Shown here piece by piece: positions 8,302 through 17,570 of a stretch of DNA of 64,000 nt (its first letter is position 1; every line of letters begins with the position of its first letter). The DNA comes from Brachymonas denitrificans (GTDB taxonomy: Bacteria; Pseudomonadota; Gammaproteobacteria; Burkholderiales; Burkholderiaceae_C): NCBI RefSeq assembly GCF_907163135.1, contig NZ_CAJQUA010000001.1:1689001-1753000 (forward strand). Direction: 5' to 3'. The notes under the pieces were generated by a model. That model made no database searches and had not been told where the DNA came from. It worked only from the letters and a program-made list of their open reading frames with translations. The translations under genes and the position numbers were made by a program.

Positions 8302-9720
8302 CTACGCCGCTGCGTCCCCCTCTGGGTCGGCCCGCCCGATCTCCTGCTGCAGGAAATCGAACACCGCCTCATCCTCGCAAAACGCCACATTGAAGCGCAG
8401 CCATGGGCTCGGCTCCAGCCCTGGCGAAAACAGATGCCCCGGGCCAAGCAGGATATCGTGCTCCGTGGCGCGCAAGGCCAGTTCATTGGCATCGGCAATG
8501 CGAGGATGACGCACCCACAGGAACATGCCGGCCTTGGGCTCGGTGAACAGTTCGAAGCCCAGCTCCAGAAAGCGCGCCGCCACCTTCTCATGGGCTGCGG
8601 TGAGGCGGTCGCGCAGCGTCTTGGCATGCTTGCGCCAGCGGCCGTCGATCAGCGCGCCGTAAACGATGCGCTCCGACAATTCGGCCGAGGTGAGCCCCGA
8701 AATCATCTTGAGTTGCGCCAGATCCTCGATCAGTTCGGGGTTGCACGCCATATAGCCCACGCGCAGGTTGGGGGAAATGGTCTTGGAAAAACTGCTGATG
8801 TAGACCACGCGGTTGAGTTGGTCCAGGCTGGCAAACGAAGGATGCGGGCGCGGGTCGAGATCACTGTAAATGTCGTTGTCCACCAGCGTGACATCGTATT
8901 TTTCCGCCAGTTGCAGCACGCGGTACATATGTGCGAGCGTGGCGGATGCTCCGGTCGGGCAATGCAGGCGCGGCTGGGTGAAAAACACCTTGGGCCTGCG
9001 TTCTTCCAGCAGGCGTTCGAGCAGCGCCAGATCGTAGCCCTCCTCGGTACGTGGCACGCCCAGCAGCTCACCGCCGAGCAGGCGCAGGCCAAAGCACAGG
9101 TTGGCATAGCTCGGGTCGTCGATCAGCACCGGATCGCCTGCATGCACCAGGCGGCGCGCGATCAGGTCGAGTGCATGGCTGGAACCTTGTGTAAGCAGGA
9201 TCTGTTCGGTGGTCACCGCCACTTCATGCTCAGCCAGCAGGTCACGCACCAGCTGGCGCAGCGGCGCAAAGCCCTTGGGCTCGCCATAGCCGCTGATGCT
9301 GATCTCGCCCGAAGCCAGTGTGCGCAGCGCACGGCGCACCCCATCGCCGAACAGCCAGTCTTCCGGCAACCAGCCGCAGCCGGGTTTGCGGCTGAGCCCG
9401 CGGTGCTCGAAGATGCGCCGCATGTAGTACATGGAGTCGAAATCGTAGCTGCCACCGGCTGCGGGCACCAAGCCCTCGTCCTGCCGACGCCGGCGCACGA
9501 AAAATCCCAGGTGCGGGCGCGACACGAAATAGCCCTGCGCCACCAGCCGGTCGTAAGCGTCCACCACCGTGTACACGCTCACGCCATGCGCGTGCGCAAA
9601 CTGCCGGATGGAAGGGAGCTTGGAACCCGGACGCAGCGAACCTTCCTCGACCAGACGGCTGAAGCCGTCCACGATCTGCTGGACGAGAGACACGGAAGAG
9701 GAAGAGTCGAGTACGAACAT
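8302..9720 (-). CDS. gabR: MocR-family (GntR-aminotransferase) regulator, GabR-like
   Basis: A 472-residue regulator. The N-terminal winged helix (about 10-75) has the GntR signature 'LVEEGSLRPGSKLPSIRQFA' and 'GVSVYTVVDAYDRLVAQG'. The rest is a fold-type I aminotransferase domain with 'LTQGSSHALDLIARRL', 'DDPSY' and the PLP lysine in 'SSFSKTISPNLRVGY' (Lys313). MocR proteins sense an amine-PLP adduct. It is divergent from a gabT-type gene, with 199 bp between the starts containing a pair of direct repeats. I chose ATG 9720 (MFVLDSSSSV) because it gives the normal distance to the helix-turn-helix; ATG 9762 would add 14 residues. The name gabR is by analogy; it may respond to 5-aminovalerate instead. 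Confidence 0.82.
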   Translation of the reverse strand: MFVLDSSSSVSLVQQIVDGFSRLVEEGSLRPGSKLPSIRQFAHAHGVSVYTVVDAYDRLVAQGYFVSRPHLGFFVRRRRQDEGLVPAAGGSYDFDSMYYMRRIFEHRGLSRKPGCGWLPEDWLFGDGVRRALRTLASGEISISGYGEPKGFAPLRQLVRDLLAEHEVAVTTEQILLTQGSSHALDLIARRLVHAGDPVLIDDPSYANLCFGLRLLGGELLGVPRTEEGYDLALLERLLEERRPKVFFTQPRLHCPTGASATLAHMYRVLQLAEKYDVTLVDNDIYSDLDPRPHPSFASLDQLNRVVYISSFSKTISPNLRVGYMACNPELIEDLAQLKMISGLTSAELSERIVYGALIDGRWRKHAKTLRDRLTAAHEKVAARFLELGFELFTEPKAGMFLWVRHPRIADANELALRATEHDILLGPGHLFSPGLEPSPWLRFNVAFCEDEAVFDFLQQEIGRADPEGDAAA

Positions 9721-9919
9721 GGCAATCACAGTCCCGGTGGGCGGGAACCACCAACACCTCAAAACTAGGGGTTAGTACCGATCGGGTTTGTTTGTACAGC
9801 ACACACCCCCTGCACAGTACCAGTCGCCGCAGGCACAAGCTGTATATGTTAGCCCTTCGGCCCGGTCTATAGAGTGGCATCCCACTGTTCGCCAATGTTA
9901 TTCACCGGAGAAGGAAGCC
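9721..9919. promoter_or_regulatory. gabR-gabT divergent control region with direct-repeat operator
   Basis: The 199-bp space between the two divergent starts contains AGTACC at 9774-9779 and again at 9816-9821, in the same orientation. They are 42 bp apart, about four helical turns, and each is followed by a related triplet plus CG (GATCGG / AGTCGC). Paired direct repeats with a spacer of similar length are known for Bacillus GabR. The region also has TGTACAGC at 9793. No convincing -35/-10 pair is visible for gabT, which fits activator-dependent transcription. The gabT ribosome site is GGAGAAGGAAG just before ATG 9920. Confidence 0.5.
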
Positions 9920-11218
9920 ATGCTCGACACCACCAAGACCACCAACGCCAGCCTGTACGCGCGCCGCGAAGCGGCCATTCCGCGCGGCGTGGGCCACACG
10001 CACCAGATCTTCATCGACCGTGGCGACAACGCCGAGATCTGGGACGTGGAAGGCAAGCGCTACATCGACTTTGCCGGCGGCATCGCCGTGCTCAACACCG
10101 GCCATCGCCACCCGCAGATCATGGAAGCCGTGCAGCAGCAGATGACGCGCTTCACGCACACCTGCTTCCAGGTACTGGCTTACGAAAGCTATGTGGAACT
10201 GGCCGAGCGCCTGAACGACAAGGCGCCGGGCAATTTCGCCAAGAAGACGGTGTTCCTGTCCACCGGCGCCGAAGCCGTGGAAAACGCCGTAAAAATTGCG
10301 CGCTGCCACACCGGCCGCGGCGGCGTGATCGCTTTCAGCGGCGCCTACCACGGCCGCACCTCGCTGACCATGGCGCTGACCGGCAAGGTCGTGCCCTACA
10401 AGGCCGGTTTCGGCCCCTTCCCCGGCGAGATCTTCCATGCCCGCTTCCCCAACCCCAAGCGCGGCGTGACGATCGAGGATTCCATCGAATCCATCGAACA
10501 GATCTTCAAGAATGACATCGAGCCGAGCCGCGTGGCGGCCATCATCATCGAGCCGGTGCAGGGCGAAGGCGGCTTCAACCCGGCGCCGCGCGCGCTGCTC
10601 GAGCACATCCGCGCCGTGTGCGACCAGCACGGCATCGTGATGATCGTGGACGAGGTACAGACCGGCGCCGGCCGCACCGGCACCTGGTACGCCATCGAGC
10701 AGAGCGGCGTGGTACCGGACATGATCACCCTGGCCAAGTCGATGGCCGGTGGTTTCCCGATTTCCGCCGTCACCGGCCGCGCCGAGATCATGGACGCACC
10801 GGCACCGGGCGGTCTGGGCGGCACCTATGCCGGCAACCCGATCGGCTGCGTGGCCGCGCTGGCGGTAATGGACACCTTCGAAGAGGAAAACCTGCTGCAG
10901 CGCTCGCGTGACGTGGGCCAGCACATGGTGGCCAAGCTCGAAGGCATAGCCGAGAAGCATCCCGAGCTGGCCGACATCCGCGGCCTGGGCGCCATGGTGG
11001 CCGTGGAGCTGTGCAAGAACGGCGACATGCAGCAGCCCGCGCCCGAGCTGGCCAAGGCGATCTCTGCCGAAGCCGCACGCCGCGGTCTGATCCTGCTGAC
11101 CTGCGGCACCTACGGCAACGTGCTGCGCATCCTGGTGCCGCTGACGGCCAGCAATGCGCTGCTGGACGAGGGCCTGGAGATTCTTGCCGCCAGCGTGGAA
11201 GCGGCCAAGCAGGCCTGA
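9920..11218 (+). CDS. gabT: 4-aminobutyrate / 5-aminovalerate aminotransferase
   Basis: A 432-residue class III PLP aminotransferase. It shows 'DVEGKRYIDFAGGIAVLNTGH', 'FLSTGAEAVENAVKIARCHTGR', 'FSGAYHGRTSLTMALTGK', 'PVQGEGGFNPAPRALLE', 'DEVQTGAGRTG' and the PLP lysine in 'MITLAKSMAGGFP' (Lys273). It transfers the amino group of GABA (or 5-aminovalerate) to 2-oxoglutarate, giving succinate semialdehyde (or glutarate semialdehyde). I chose ATG 9920, preceded by GGAGAAGG; the open frame upstream lies in the control region. It is followed by a permease and by glutaryl-CoA genes, so the longer-chain (DavT) substrate is a real possibility. Confidence 0.93.
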   Translation: MLDTTKTTNASLYARREAAIPRGVGHTHQIFIDRGDNAEIWDVEGKRYIDFAGGIAVLNTGHRHPQIMEAVQQQMTRFTHTCFQVLAYESYVELAERLNDKAPGNFAKKTVFLSTGAEAVENAVKIARCHTGRGGVIAFSGAYHGRTSLTMALTGKVVPYKAGFGPFPGEIFHARFPNPKRGVTIEDSIESIEQIFKNDIEPSRVAAIIIEPVQGEGGFNPAPRALLEHIRAVCDQHGIVMIVDEVQTGAGRTGTWYAIEQSGVVPDMITLAKSMAGGFPISAVTGRAEIMDAPAPGGLGGTYAGNPIGCVAALAVMDTFEEENLLQRSRDVGQHMVAKLEGIAEKHPELADIRGLGAMVAVELCKNGDMQQPAPELAKAISAEAARRGLILLTCGTYGNVLRILVPLTASNALLDEGLEILAASVEAAKQA

Positions 11219-11369
11219 TCCGTTTTTGTCGGGGGCGCCGGGCACACACCCTTGGCGCGGGAACAAGGCATGCAGCAGTCCTGCCCTCCCGCCGCCGGGC
11301 CGGCGCACCCCGATGTTTATCCGGAGCCCCTCGGCTCCCCCGGTACGAGAAAATAAACGAGGAGACATC

Positions 11370-12818
11370 ATGACAACACAAGCCTGCGGTGTCCAGAGCG
11401 GCACCACGCTGAAAAACGGATTGCGCTCGCGGCACCTCACCATGATTTCGATCGCCGGCGTGATCGGCGCTGCGCTGTTCATCGGCTCCGGCAAGGTGAT
11501 CGCCAACGCCGGCCCCGCGGCCATCCTGGCCTATATCGCAGGCGGCATCGTCGTGGTGCTGGTCATGCGCATGCTCGGCGAAATGGCCGTGGCCCAGCCC
11601 GACACGGGCTCATTCTCCACCTACGCAGACCGCGCCATCGGGCGCTGGGCCGGCTTCACCATCGGCTGGCTGTACTGGTACTTCTGGGCGCTGCTGATGG
11701 GCTGGGAAGCCTACGTCGCCGGCAAGATCCTGCACAGCTGGTTCCCCATGATTCCGATCTGGGGCTATATGCTGATCGTCACCGTCTCGCTCATCCTGGT
11801 CAACCTGATGAAGGTGAAGAACTACGGCGAGTTCGAATTCTGGTTCGCGCTGGTCAAGGTCACGGCCATCGTGGTGTTCCTGATCATCGGCCTGCTCGCG
11901 CTGACGCACCTGTGGCCCTGGGGCCAGCCGGATGCCGTCGGCTTCACCCATCTCACCAAGGAAGGCTTCATGCCCAACGGCTTCGGCGCCGTGGTCACCG
12001 CCATGCTCGGGGTGATGTTCGCCTTCATCGGCGCGGAAATCGTCACCGTGGCCGCCGCCGAATCCGACAACCCCAGCAAGGAAATCGTCAAGACCACCAA
12101 ATCCGTGGTGTGGCGCATCATCCTGTTCTACGTCGGCTCCATCTTCATCGCTGTCTGCCTGGTGCCCTACAACGACCCGCTGCTCAAGGACGCCACCTAC
12201 GGAACCTATACCGTCACGCTGACGCGCCTGGGCATTCCCGAAGCGCGCCACATCGTCAACTTCGTGGTGCTGACCTCCGTGTGCAGCTGCTTCAACTCCG
12301 CCCTGTACACCTGCTCGCGCATGCTGTATTCCCTGTCGCGCCGTGGCGATGCGCACCGCATCATGCAGATCACCGGCAAGAACAGCGGCAGCCCCTGGGT
12401 CGGCGTGCTGATCTCCAGCATCTTCTCCTTCGTTGCCATCTACCTGACCGCGACCGAGAAAATGGACATTTACGACGTGCTGATGTCTGCCACCGGCACT
12501 GTCGCCATGTACGTGTACCTGTGCATCGCCATCTCCCAGCTCAAGATGCGCCAGAAACTGCAAGCTTCGGGCAAACCCATTGCATTCAGGATGTGGCTGT
12601 TCCCCTGGCTGACCTACGCCGTGATCTTCGCCATCGCCGCTTCGCTGGTGGTGATGGTGTTCGAGGGCACCTACCGTACCGAAGTGATCTACACCTCCGT
12701 GCTGGCCGCAGTGATTATCGCCATGGGCCTGATCGCACAGAAATTCAACATCGGTGGACAATCGCAACAGAACACCGCTCCCCTGGTGGGCCTGCAGCCT
12801 GAAGCCAGCGCCACCTGA
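11370..12818 (+). CDS. gabP: Amino-acid permease of the AAT/APC family, probably GabP-like
   Basis: A 482-residue membrane protein with about 12 hydrophobic segments. The start matches the AAT family: '[31 protein letters not shown]' is best read in pieces as [13 protein letters not shown] followed by [10 protein letters not shown]. '[18 protein letters not shown]' and '[15 protein letters not shown]' are also family motifs. It imports GABA, 5-aminovalerate or a related amino acid by proton symport across the inner membrane. ATG 11370 has GAGGAG seven bases upstream. It lies 151 bp after gabT and 38 bp before gcdH. The gene name follows from the neighbourhood; substrate is not decidable from sequence. 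Confidence 0.8.
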   Translation: MTTQACGVQSGTTLKNGLRSRHLTMISIAGVIGAALFIGSGKVIANAGPAAILAYIAGGIVVVLVMRMLGEMAVAQPDTGSFSTYADRAIGRWAGFTIGWLYWYFWALLMGWEAYVAGKILHSWFPMIPIWGYMLIVTVSLILVNLMKVKNYGEFEFWFALVKVTAIVVFLIIGLLALTHLWPWGQPDAVGFTHLTKEGFMPNGFGAVVTAMLGVMFAFIGAEIVTVAAAESDNPSKEIVKTTKSVVWRIILFYVGSIFIAVCLVPYNDPLLKDATYGTYTVTLTRLGIPEARHIVNFVVLTSVCSCFNSALYTCSRMLYSLSRRGDAHRIMQITGKNSGSPWVGVLISSIFSFVAIYLTATEKMDIYDVLMSATGTVAMYVYLCIAISQLKMRQKLQASGKPIAFRMWLFPWLTYAVIFAIAASLVVMVFEGTYRTEVIYTSVLAAVIIAMGLIAQKFNIGGQSQQNTAPLVGLQPEASAT

Positions 12819-12856
12819 CATCTCCTGTTTTTGTATCCAGAAGGAAGTTCAAGAAA

Positions 12857-14044
12857 ATGCTCCAGAGAACCACCCGCACCGCCTTTCAATGGGATGACCC
12901 GCTGCTGCTCGACCAGCAACTGAGCGACGACGAGCGCATGGTGCGCGACGCCGCTGCCGCCTACTGCCAGGACAAGCTCGCCCCGCGCGTGCTCAACGCC
13001 TTCCGCAACGAGCAGACCGACCTGACCATCTTCCGCGAGATGGGCGAACTCGGCCTGCTCGGCCCCACCATCCCCGAGCAATACGGCGGCCCCGGCCTGA
13101 ACTACGTCTGCTACGGCCTGATCGCCCGGGAAATCGAGCGCGTCGACTCCGGCTACCGCTCCATGGCCAGCGTGCAGTCCTCGCTGGTGATGGTGCCCAT
13201 CTACGAGTTCGGCAACGAGGCCACGAAGCAGAAGTACCTGCCCAAGCTGGCCACCGGCGAATGGATTGGCTGCTTCGGCCTGACCGAACCCAACCACGGC
13301 TCCGACCCCGGCAGCATGGTCACCCGCGCCAAGAAGGTGGACGGCGGCTACAGCCTCACCGGCTCCAAGATGTGGATCACCAACTCGCCGGTGGCTGATG
13401 TGTTCGTGGTCTGGGCCAAGGACGATGAAGGCGCGATCCGCGGCTTTGTGCTGGAGAAAGGCTGGAAAGGCCTGAGCGCTCCGGCCATCCACGGCAAGGT
13501 CGGTCTGCGCGCCAGCATCACCGGCGAGATCGTGATGGACGAGGTATTCGTGCCGGAAGAGAACGCCTTCCCCGAGGTGCGTGGACTGAAAGGCCCGTTC
13601 ACCTGCCTGAACAGCGCGCGCTACGGCATCGCCTGGGGCGCGCTGGGCGCGGCCGAAGCCTGCTGGCACACGGCGCGCCAGTACACCATGGACCGCAAGC
13701 AGTTCGGCAAACCGCTGGCGGCCAACCAGCTGATCCAGAAGAAGCTGGCCGACATGCAGACCGAGATCACGCTGGGCCTGCAGGGCGTGCTGCGCCTGGG
13801 CCGGATGAAGGACGAAGGCACGGCCGCGGTGGAAATCACCAGCATCTTCAAGCGCAACAACTGCGGCAAGGCGCTGGAGATTGCGCGCATGGCACGCGAC
13901 ATGCTGGGCGGCAACGGCATCAGCGACGAATTCGGCATTGCGCGCCATCTGGTGAACCTGGAAGTGGTGAATACCTACGAGGGCACGCATGACATCCATG
14001 CGCTGATCCTCGGCCGCGCCCAGACCGGCATTGCCGCCTTCTAA
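12857..14044 (+). CDS. gcdH: Glutaryl-CoA dehydrogenase
   Basis: A 395-residue acyl-CoA dehydrogenase, the normal size for GcdH. Family motifs are '[15 protein letters not shown]', '[19 protein letters not shown]', '[17 protein letters not shown]' and '[20 protein letters not shown]'-like [10 protein letters not shown]. The catalytic base is Glu375 in '[19 protein letters not shown]'. The enzyme oxidises and decarboxylates glutaryl-CoA to crotonyl-CoA and passes electrons to ETF. The Shine-Dalgarno is AAGGAAG before ATG 12857. It sits between an amino-acid permease and a CaiB CoA-transferase, so it probably works on glutarate from lysine or 5-aminovalerate breakdown. The ETF-QO needed to reoxidise ETF is encoded later in this window. 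Confidence 0.95.
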   Translation: MLQRTTRTAFQWDDPLLLDQQLSDDERMVRDAAAAYCQDKLAPRVLNAFRNEQTDLTIFREMGELGLLGPTIPEQYGGPGLNYVCYGLIAREIERVDSGYRSMASVQSSLVMVPIYEFGNEATKQKYLPKLATGEWIGCFGLTEPNHGSDPGSMVTRAKKVDGGYSLTGSKMWITNSPVADVFVVWAKDDEGAIRGFVLEKGWKGLSAPAIHGKVGLRASITGEIVMDEVFVPEENAFPEVRGLKGPFTCLNSARYGIAWGALGAAEACWHTARQYTMDRKQFGKPLAANQLIQKKLADMQTEITLGLQGVLRLGRMKDEGTAAVEITSIFKRNNCGKALEIARMARDMLGGNGISDEFGIARHLVNLEVVNTYEGTHDIHALILGRAQTGIAAF

Positions 14045-14062
14045 GCAACTCTTGTCTCCTCC

Positions 14063-14104
14063 CCCCGCCCTGCCGGCCCGCGTGCTGGTGGCGGCGGGGC
14101 TTTT
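14063..14104 (+). terminator. Possible hairpin terminator after gcdH
   Basis: CCCCGCC at 14063-14069 can pair with GGCGGGG at 14093-14099, followed by CTTTTC. The loop is long (23 bases) but contains further pairing potential. It lies in the 78-bp gap between gcdH and the CaiB gene, so it may attenuate read-through instead of ending the operon. Confidence 0.4.
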
Positions 14105-14122
14105 CATCCGGAACATCTGCCC

Positions 14123-15346
14123 ATGACAAGTACACCCCCGCGCCCGCAACCTCTGACCGGCATCCGCGTGCTCGACCTGTCCCGCGTGCTGGCCGGCCCC
14201 TGGGCCAGCCAGATCCTGGGCGATCTGGGCGCCGATGTGGTCAAGGTCGAGCGTCCCGGCAGCGGCGACGACACCCGCGCCTGGGGCCCGCCCTGGCTGA
14301 AGGACGCCGACGGCCAGCCCACGCGCGAATCGGCCTACTTCCTCTGCACCAACCGCAACAAGCGCTCCATCACCGTGGACATGGCCAGCCCCGAAGGCCA
14401 GCAGACGCTGCGCGATCTGGCCGCCAAGGCCGACATCGTGCTGGAAAACTTCAAGACCGGCGGCCTGCAGCAATACGGCTTGGACTACGCCAGCCTAAAT
14501 GCCATCAACCCGCGCCTGATCTACTGCTCCATCACCGGCTTTGGCCAAAGCGGCCCCTACGCTGCGCGCCCCGGCTACGACTTCCTGATCCAGGCCATGG
14601 GCGGGCTGATGAGTATCACCGGCGTGCCCGATGACGAGGCCGGCGCCGGCCCGCAGAAAGTGGGCGTGGCGCTCACTGACATCCTGACCGGCCTGTACGC
14701 CACCATCGGCATTCTGGCCGCGCTGCAGGAGCGCAACCGCTCCGGCCTGGGCCAGCATATCGACACCGCCCTGCTCGACGTACAGGTCGCAACGCTTGCG
14801 AATCAGGCCTCCAACTATCTGGTCGGTGGCGTGGTGCCGCGCCGCATGGGCAATGCCCATCCCAGCATCGTGCCCTACCAGACCTTTCCCACGGCCGACA
14901 GCGACATGATTCTCGCCGTCGGCAACGATGGCCAGTTCGCCCGCTTCTGCCTGGTGGCCGGCCACCCGGAATGGGCGCAGGACGAGCGCTTTGCCACCAA
15001 CCCGCAACGCGTCAGGCACCGCGCCGAACTGATTCCGCTGCTGCGCCAGACCACCGTGATGCGCACCACCGCCGAATGGGTCAGCGCGCTGGAACAGGCC
15101 GATGTGCCCTGTGGCCCGGTCAACCGGCTGGACCAGGTGTTTGCCGATCCGCAGGTGCAGGCACGCGGCATCCGCGTCGACCTGCCGCATCCGCTCGGCA
15201 CGGTATCGACCGTGGCCAGCCCGGTGCGTCTGAGCGCCACGCCGGTGCAGTACCGCCGCCCACCGCCGCTGGTGGGGCAGCACACGGAGGAGGTGTTGCG
15301 CGACTGGCTGCAGGCCGAAGCGACGGAAGTAGCAGCGCCGGCATGA
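14123..15346 (+). CDS. CaiB/BaiF-family (class III) CoA-transferase, probably glutarate CoA-transferase
   Basis: A 407-residue protein of the formyl-CoA transferase family. It begins 'PLTGIRVLDLSRVLAGPWASQILGDLGADVVKVE' (read as LDLSRVLAGPWASQ and LGADVVKVERPGSGDDTR) and has 'NRNKRSITVDMASPEGQQ', 'YDFLIQAMGGLMSITG' and 'HIDTALLDVQVATLANQA', where the Asp of 'DTALLDVQ' region is the usual covalent-intermediate site. It transfers CoA from one acid to another. Because it directly follows gcdH (78 bp), glutarate with succinyl-CoA is the best guess for the substrate pair, as in the mammalian SUGCT enzyme; this is inference from context. Confidence 0.82.
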   Translation: MTSTPPRPQPLTGIRVLDLSRVLAGPWASQILGDLGADVVKVERPGSGDDTRAWGPPWLKDADGQPTRESAYFLCTNRNKRSITVDMASPEGQQTLRDLAAKADIVLENFKTGGLQQYGLDYASLNAINPRLIYCSITGFGQSGPYAARPGYDFLIQAMGGLMSITGVPDDEAGAGPQKVGVALTDILTGLYATIGILAALQERNRSGLGQHIDTALLDVQVATLANQASNYLVGGVVPRRMGNAHPSIVPYQTFPTADSDMILAVGNDGQFARFCLVAGHPEWAQDERFATNPQRVRHRAELIPLLRQTTVMRTTAEWVSALEQADVPCGPVNRLDQVFADPQVQARGIRVDLPHPLGTVSTVASPVRLSATPVQYRRPPPLVGQHTEEVLRDWLQAEATEVAAPA

Positions 15347-15563
15347 CGGCGACGCATATCGGGATGGGAGGCGCGCGGTATCGGCAGCTGATGACTACAG
15401 AGCCTACTGAGCTTCCGAGCTACGGCAGGACTCTCGCCACCGTCAGTCCGGCGACTGCCGATCTCCGAACCGCTTTTCCCTCATCCAGCCCACTGGCTTT
15501 CCGATTTTCTATACTGCCCCAAGACAATAACCCCTGTTTCAAGAACCCAGCATCGAGACAACC

Positions 15564-17036
15564 ATGACCACCAACAACTCCCCCCTGCTCCAGCTCAAGG
15601 ACCCCACCCTGCTCAAGAACGCCGGCTACATCAACGGCGCCTGGGTGGAGGGCGAAGGCACCTTTGCCGTCACCGATCCCGCCACCGGCCTGGAACTGGC
15701 CCAGGTTGCCAACCTCACCGCGGCCCAGACCCAGCAGGCCATCGACGCCGCCGAGGCCGCCCTGCCCGCCTGGCGCGCCATGACGCACAAGCAGCGCAGC
15801 CAGTTGCTGCGCAAGTGGTTCGAACTGATCCTCGCGCACCAGGATGACCTGGCCCGCCTGATGACCGCCGAACAAGGCAAACCGCTGGCCGAAGCCACCG
15901 GCGAAGTGGTGTACGGCGCCAGCTTCGTTGAGTGGTATGCCGAAGAAGCCAAGCGCACCTACGGCGAAACCGTGCCCAGCTTCGCGCCCGACCGTCGCGC
16001 CATCGTGCTGCGCCAGCCGATCGGCGTCTGCGCCGCCATCACGCCCTGGAACTTCCCGGTCGCCATGATCACGCGCAAGGTCGCGCCCGCCATCGCGGCC
16101 GGCTGCACCGTGGTCGTCAAACCCGCCGAATTCACCCCGCTGTGCGCGCTGGCTCTGGCCGAACTGGCGCACCGCGCCGGCATCCCGGATGGCGTGATCA
16201 ACGTGATCCCGACCGAGCACGCCGCCGCCGTCGGCAAGGTGCTGTGCGACAGCCCGGTAGTGCGCCATCTGAGCTTCACCGGCTCCACCGAAGTCGGCCG
16301 CATCCTGATGGCGCAGTGCGCACCCACCATCAAGAAGCTGGCGCTGGAGCTGGGCGGCAATGCCCCCTTCATCGTCTTCGACGACGCCGACGTGGACAGT
16401 GCCGTGGACGGCGCCATGGCCAGCAAATACCGCAACGCCGGCCAGACCTGCGTGTGCGCCAACCGCCTGTACGTGCAGGACGGCATCTACGACGCCTTCG
16501 TCGCCAAGCTGGCCGAGCGCGTGAAGGGCCTGAAAGTGGGCAACGGCTTCGAGCCCGGTGTGACGCAGGGCCCGCTGATCGAGCCCGCTGCGCTGGACAA
16601 GGTCAAGGAGCACATCGCCGATGCGGTCTCCAAGGGCGGCAACATCGTCACCGGCGGCAAGCCGCTGCACGGCCAGTTCTTCGAGCCCACCATCATCGCC
16701 AACGCCAGCCAGGACATGCGCGTGGCGCGCGAGGAAACCTTTGGCCCGCTGGCGCCGGTGTTCCGCTTCAAGACCGAGCAGGAAGCGATCGACGCTGCCA
16801 ACGCCACCGAATTCGGCCTGGCCAGCTACTTCTACAGCCGCGACATCGGCCGCATCATCCGCGTGAGCGAGGCGCTGGAATACGGCATGGTGGGCGTCAA
16901 CATCGGCCTGCTGGGCAGCGAACAGGTGCCGTTCGGCGGCGTCAAGCAATCCGGCCTGGGCCGCGAAGGCTCGCACCATGGCATGGATGAATACCTGGAG
17001 ATGAAGTACGTGAACCTGGGGGATGTGCTGAAGTAA
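15564..17036 (+). CDS. gabD: Succinate/glutarate-semialdehyde dehydrogenase (NADP-type)
   Basis: A 490-residue aldehyde dehydrogenase. 'TPWNFPVAMITRKVAPAIAA', 'FTGSTEVGRILM', the general base Glu262 in 'LALELGGNAPFIVF' and the nucleophile Cys296 in 'NAGQTCVCANRLYV' are all present. The C-terminal 'PFGGVKQSGLGREGSHHGMDEYLEMKYV' motif (PFGGVKQSGLGREG, then EYLEMKYV) is characteristic of GabD. It oxidises succinate semialdehyde to succinate; the same family acts on glutarate semialdehyde (DavD). It ends the gab/glutarate cluster, 217 bp after the CoA-transferase, and may have its own promoter (TATACT at 15510-15515, no good -35). Confidence 0.93.
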   Translation: MTTNNSPLLQLKDPTLLKNAGYINGAWVEGEGTFAVTDPATGLELAQVANLTAAQTQQAIDAAEAALPAWRAMTHKQRSQLLRKWFELILAHQDDLARLMTAEQGKPLAEATGEVVYGASFVEWYAEEAKRTYGETVPSFAPDRRAIVLRQPIGVCAAITPWNFPVAMITRKVAPAIAAGCTVVVKPAEFTPLCALALAELAHRAGIPDGVINVIPTEHAAAVGKVLCDSPVVRHLSFTGSTEVGRILMAQCAPTIKKLALELGGNAPFIVFDDADVDSAVDGAMASKYRNAGQTCVCANRLYVQDGIYDAFVAKLAERVKGLKVGNGFEPGVTQGPLIEPAALDKVKEHIADAVSKGGNIVTGGKPLHGQFFEPTIIANASQDMRVAREETFGPLAPVFRFKTEQEAIDAANATEFGLASYFYSRDIGRIIRVSEALEYGMVGVNIGLLGSEQVPFGGVKQSGLGREGSHHGMDEYLEMKYVNLGDVLK

Positions 17037-17168
17037 GACGGTTCTCCTGAACGGCGTCTCCGCAACCGGAGTCGCCGCCAATCTTCTGCACAACTGCCTG
17101 CCAACTCATACAAGCAGTCTTTCTTTTCTCGCAGTCTTACGGCAAAGCCCGCTACAATTTCCCTCTCT

Positions 17169-17242
17169 GCGGGCGTCGTTCAATGGCAGGACCTGAGCTT
17201 CCCAAGCTCAAGACGTGGGTTCGATTCCCATCGCCCGCTCCA
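17169..17242 (+). tRNA. tRNA-Gly (anticodon CCC)
   Basis: A 74-base cloverleaf with encoded CCA. The acceptor stem pairs GCGGGCG (17169-17175) with CGCCCGC (17232-17238), then discriminator T and CCA. The anticodon stem-loop TGAGC-TTCCCAA-GCTCA gives anticodon CCC, which reads GGG codons. The T arm is GTGGG-TTCGATT-CCCAT. A -10-like TACAAT lies at 17153-17158. Confidence 0.95.
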
Positions 17243-17286
17243 CATCGTGCGCGATTCAGCCCGTGGCAAAAATAGCCGGAGTCAAT

Positions 17287-17308
17287 AAATACTACAATAG
17301 TAGTATTT
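17287..17308. promoter_or_regulatory. Perfect 9-bp inverted repeat before the small membrane protein gene
   Basis: AAATACTAC (17287-17295) and GTAGTATTT (17300-17308) are exact inverted copies around AATA. It is AT-rich in a GC-rich region and ends four bases before ATG 17313. The loop and left arm contain TACAAT, a plausible -10. It could be an operator overlapping the promoter or a translation-hiding hairpin. It lacks the G/C stem and U-run of a terminator. Confidence 0.5.
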
Positions 17309-17312
17309 AACC

Positions 17313-17564
17313 ATGTCTCTGGATGATCGCACATACGTCAGGGATCGCACCCGACGCCGCTACCTCGCCTGGCTCGAAAGCGACGAAACGTCCGATCCCC
17401 GCGGCCCAATCTACCACCCCAAACAGTTCCGCTCAGACCGACAGAGCAAAAAGGGCCAGCCACCAGACATGAACTGGAAGCTGACCCTGTTCTGGATCAC
17501 CCTGTTTGCGCTGCTCTACGTGATCGCCAGGGCATATCTGGCGCAACGCGGCTACCCGCGCTGA
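17313..17564 (+). CDS. Small single-pass membrane protein of unknown function
   Basis: An 83-residue protein that I do not recognise. Residues 1-50 are polar and arginine-rich (TYVRDRTRRRYLAWLESDE). Residues about 54-72 are one hydrophobic segment (WKLTLFWITLFALLYVIA), and the end is short and basic, so it is probably an inner-membrane anchor protein. No Shine-Dalgarno is visible before ATG 17313; the space is filled by the inverted repeat at 17287-17308. It is convergent with the efflux outer-membrane gene, six bases apart. Codon use looks normal for the window, which supports a real gene, but function is unknown. Confidence 0.6.
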   Translation: MSLDDRTYVRDRTRRRYLAWLESDETSDPRGPIYHPKQFRSDRQSKKGQPPDMNWKLTLFWITLFALLYVIARAYLAQRGYPR

Positions 17565-17570
17565 GCTTCT

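Noticed and set aside
17287..17308. Terminator for tRNA-Gly
   Set aside because: AT-only stem without a U-run, and it lies too near the next start; better read as operator or leader element.
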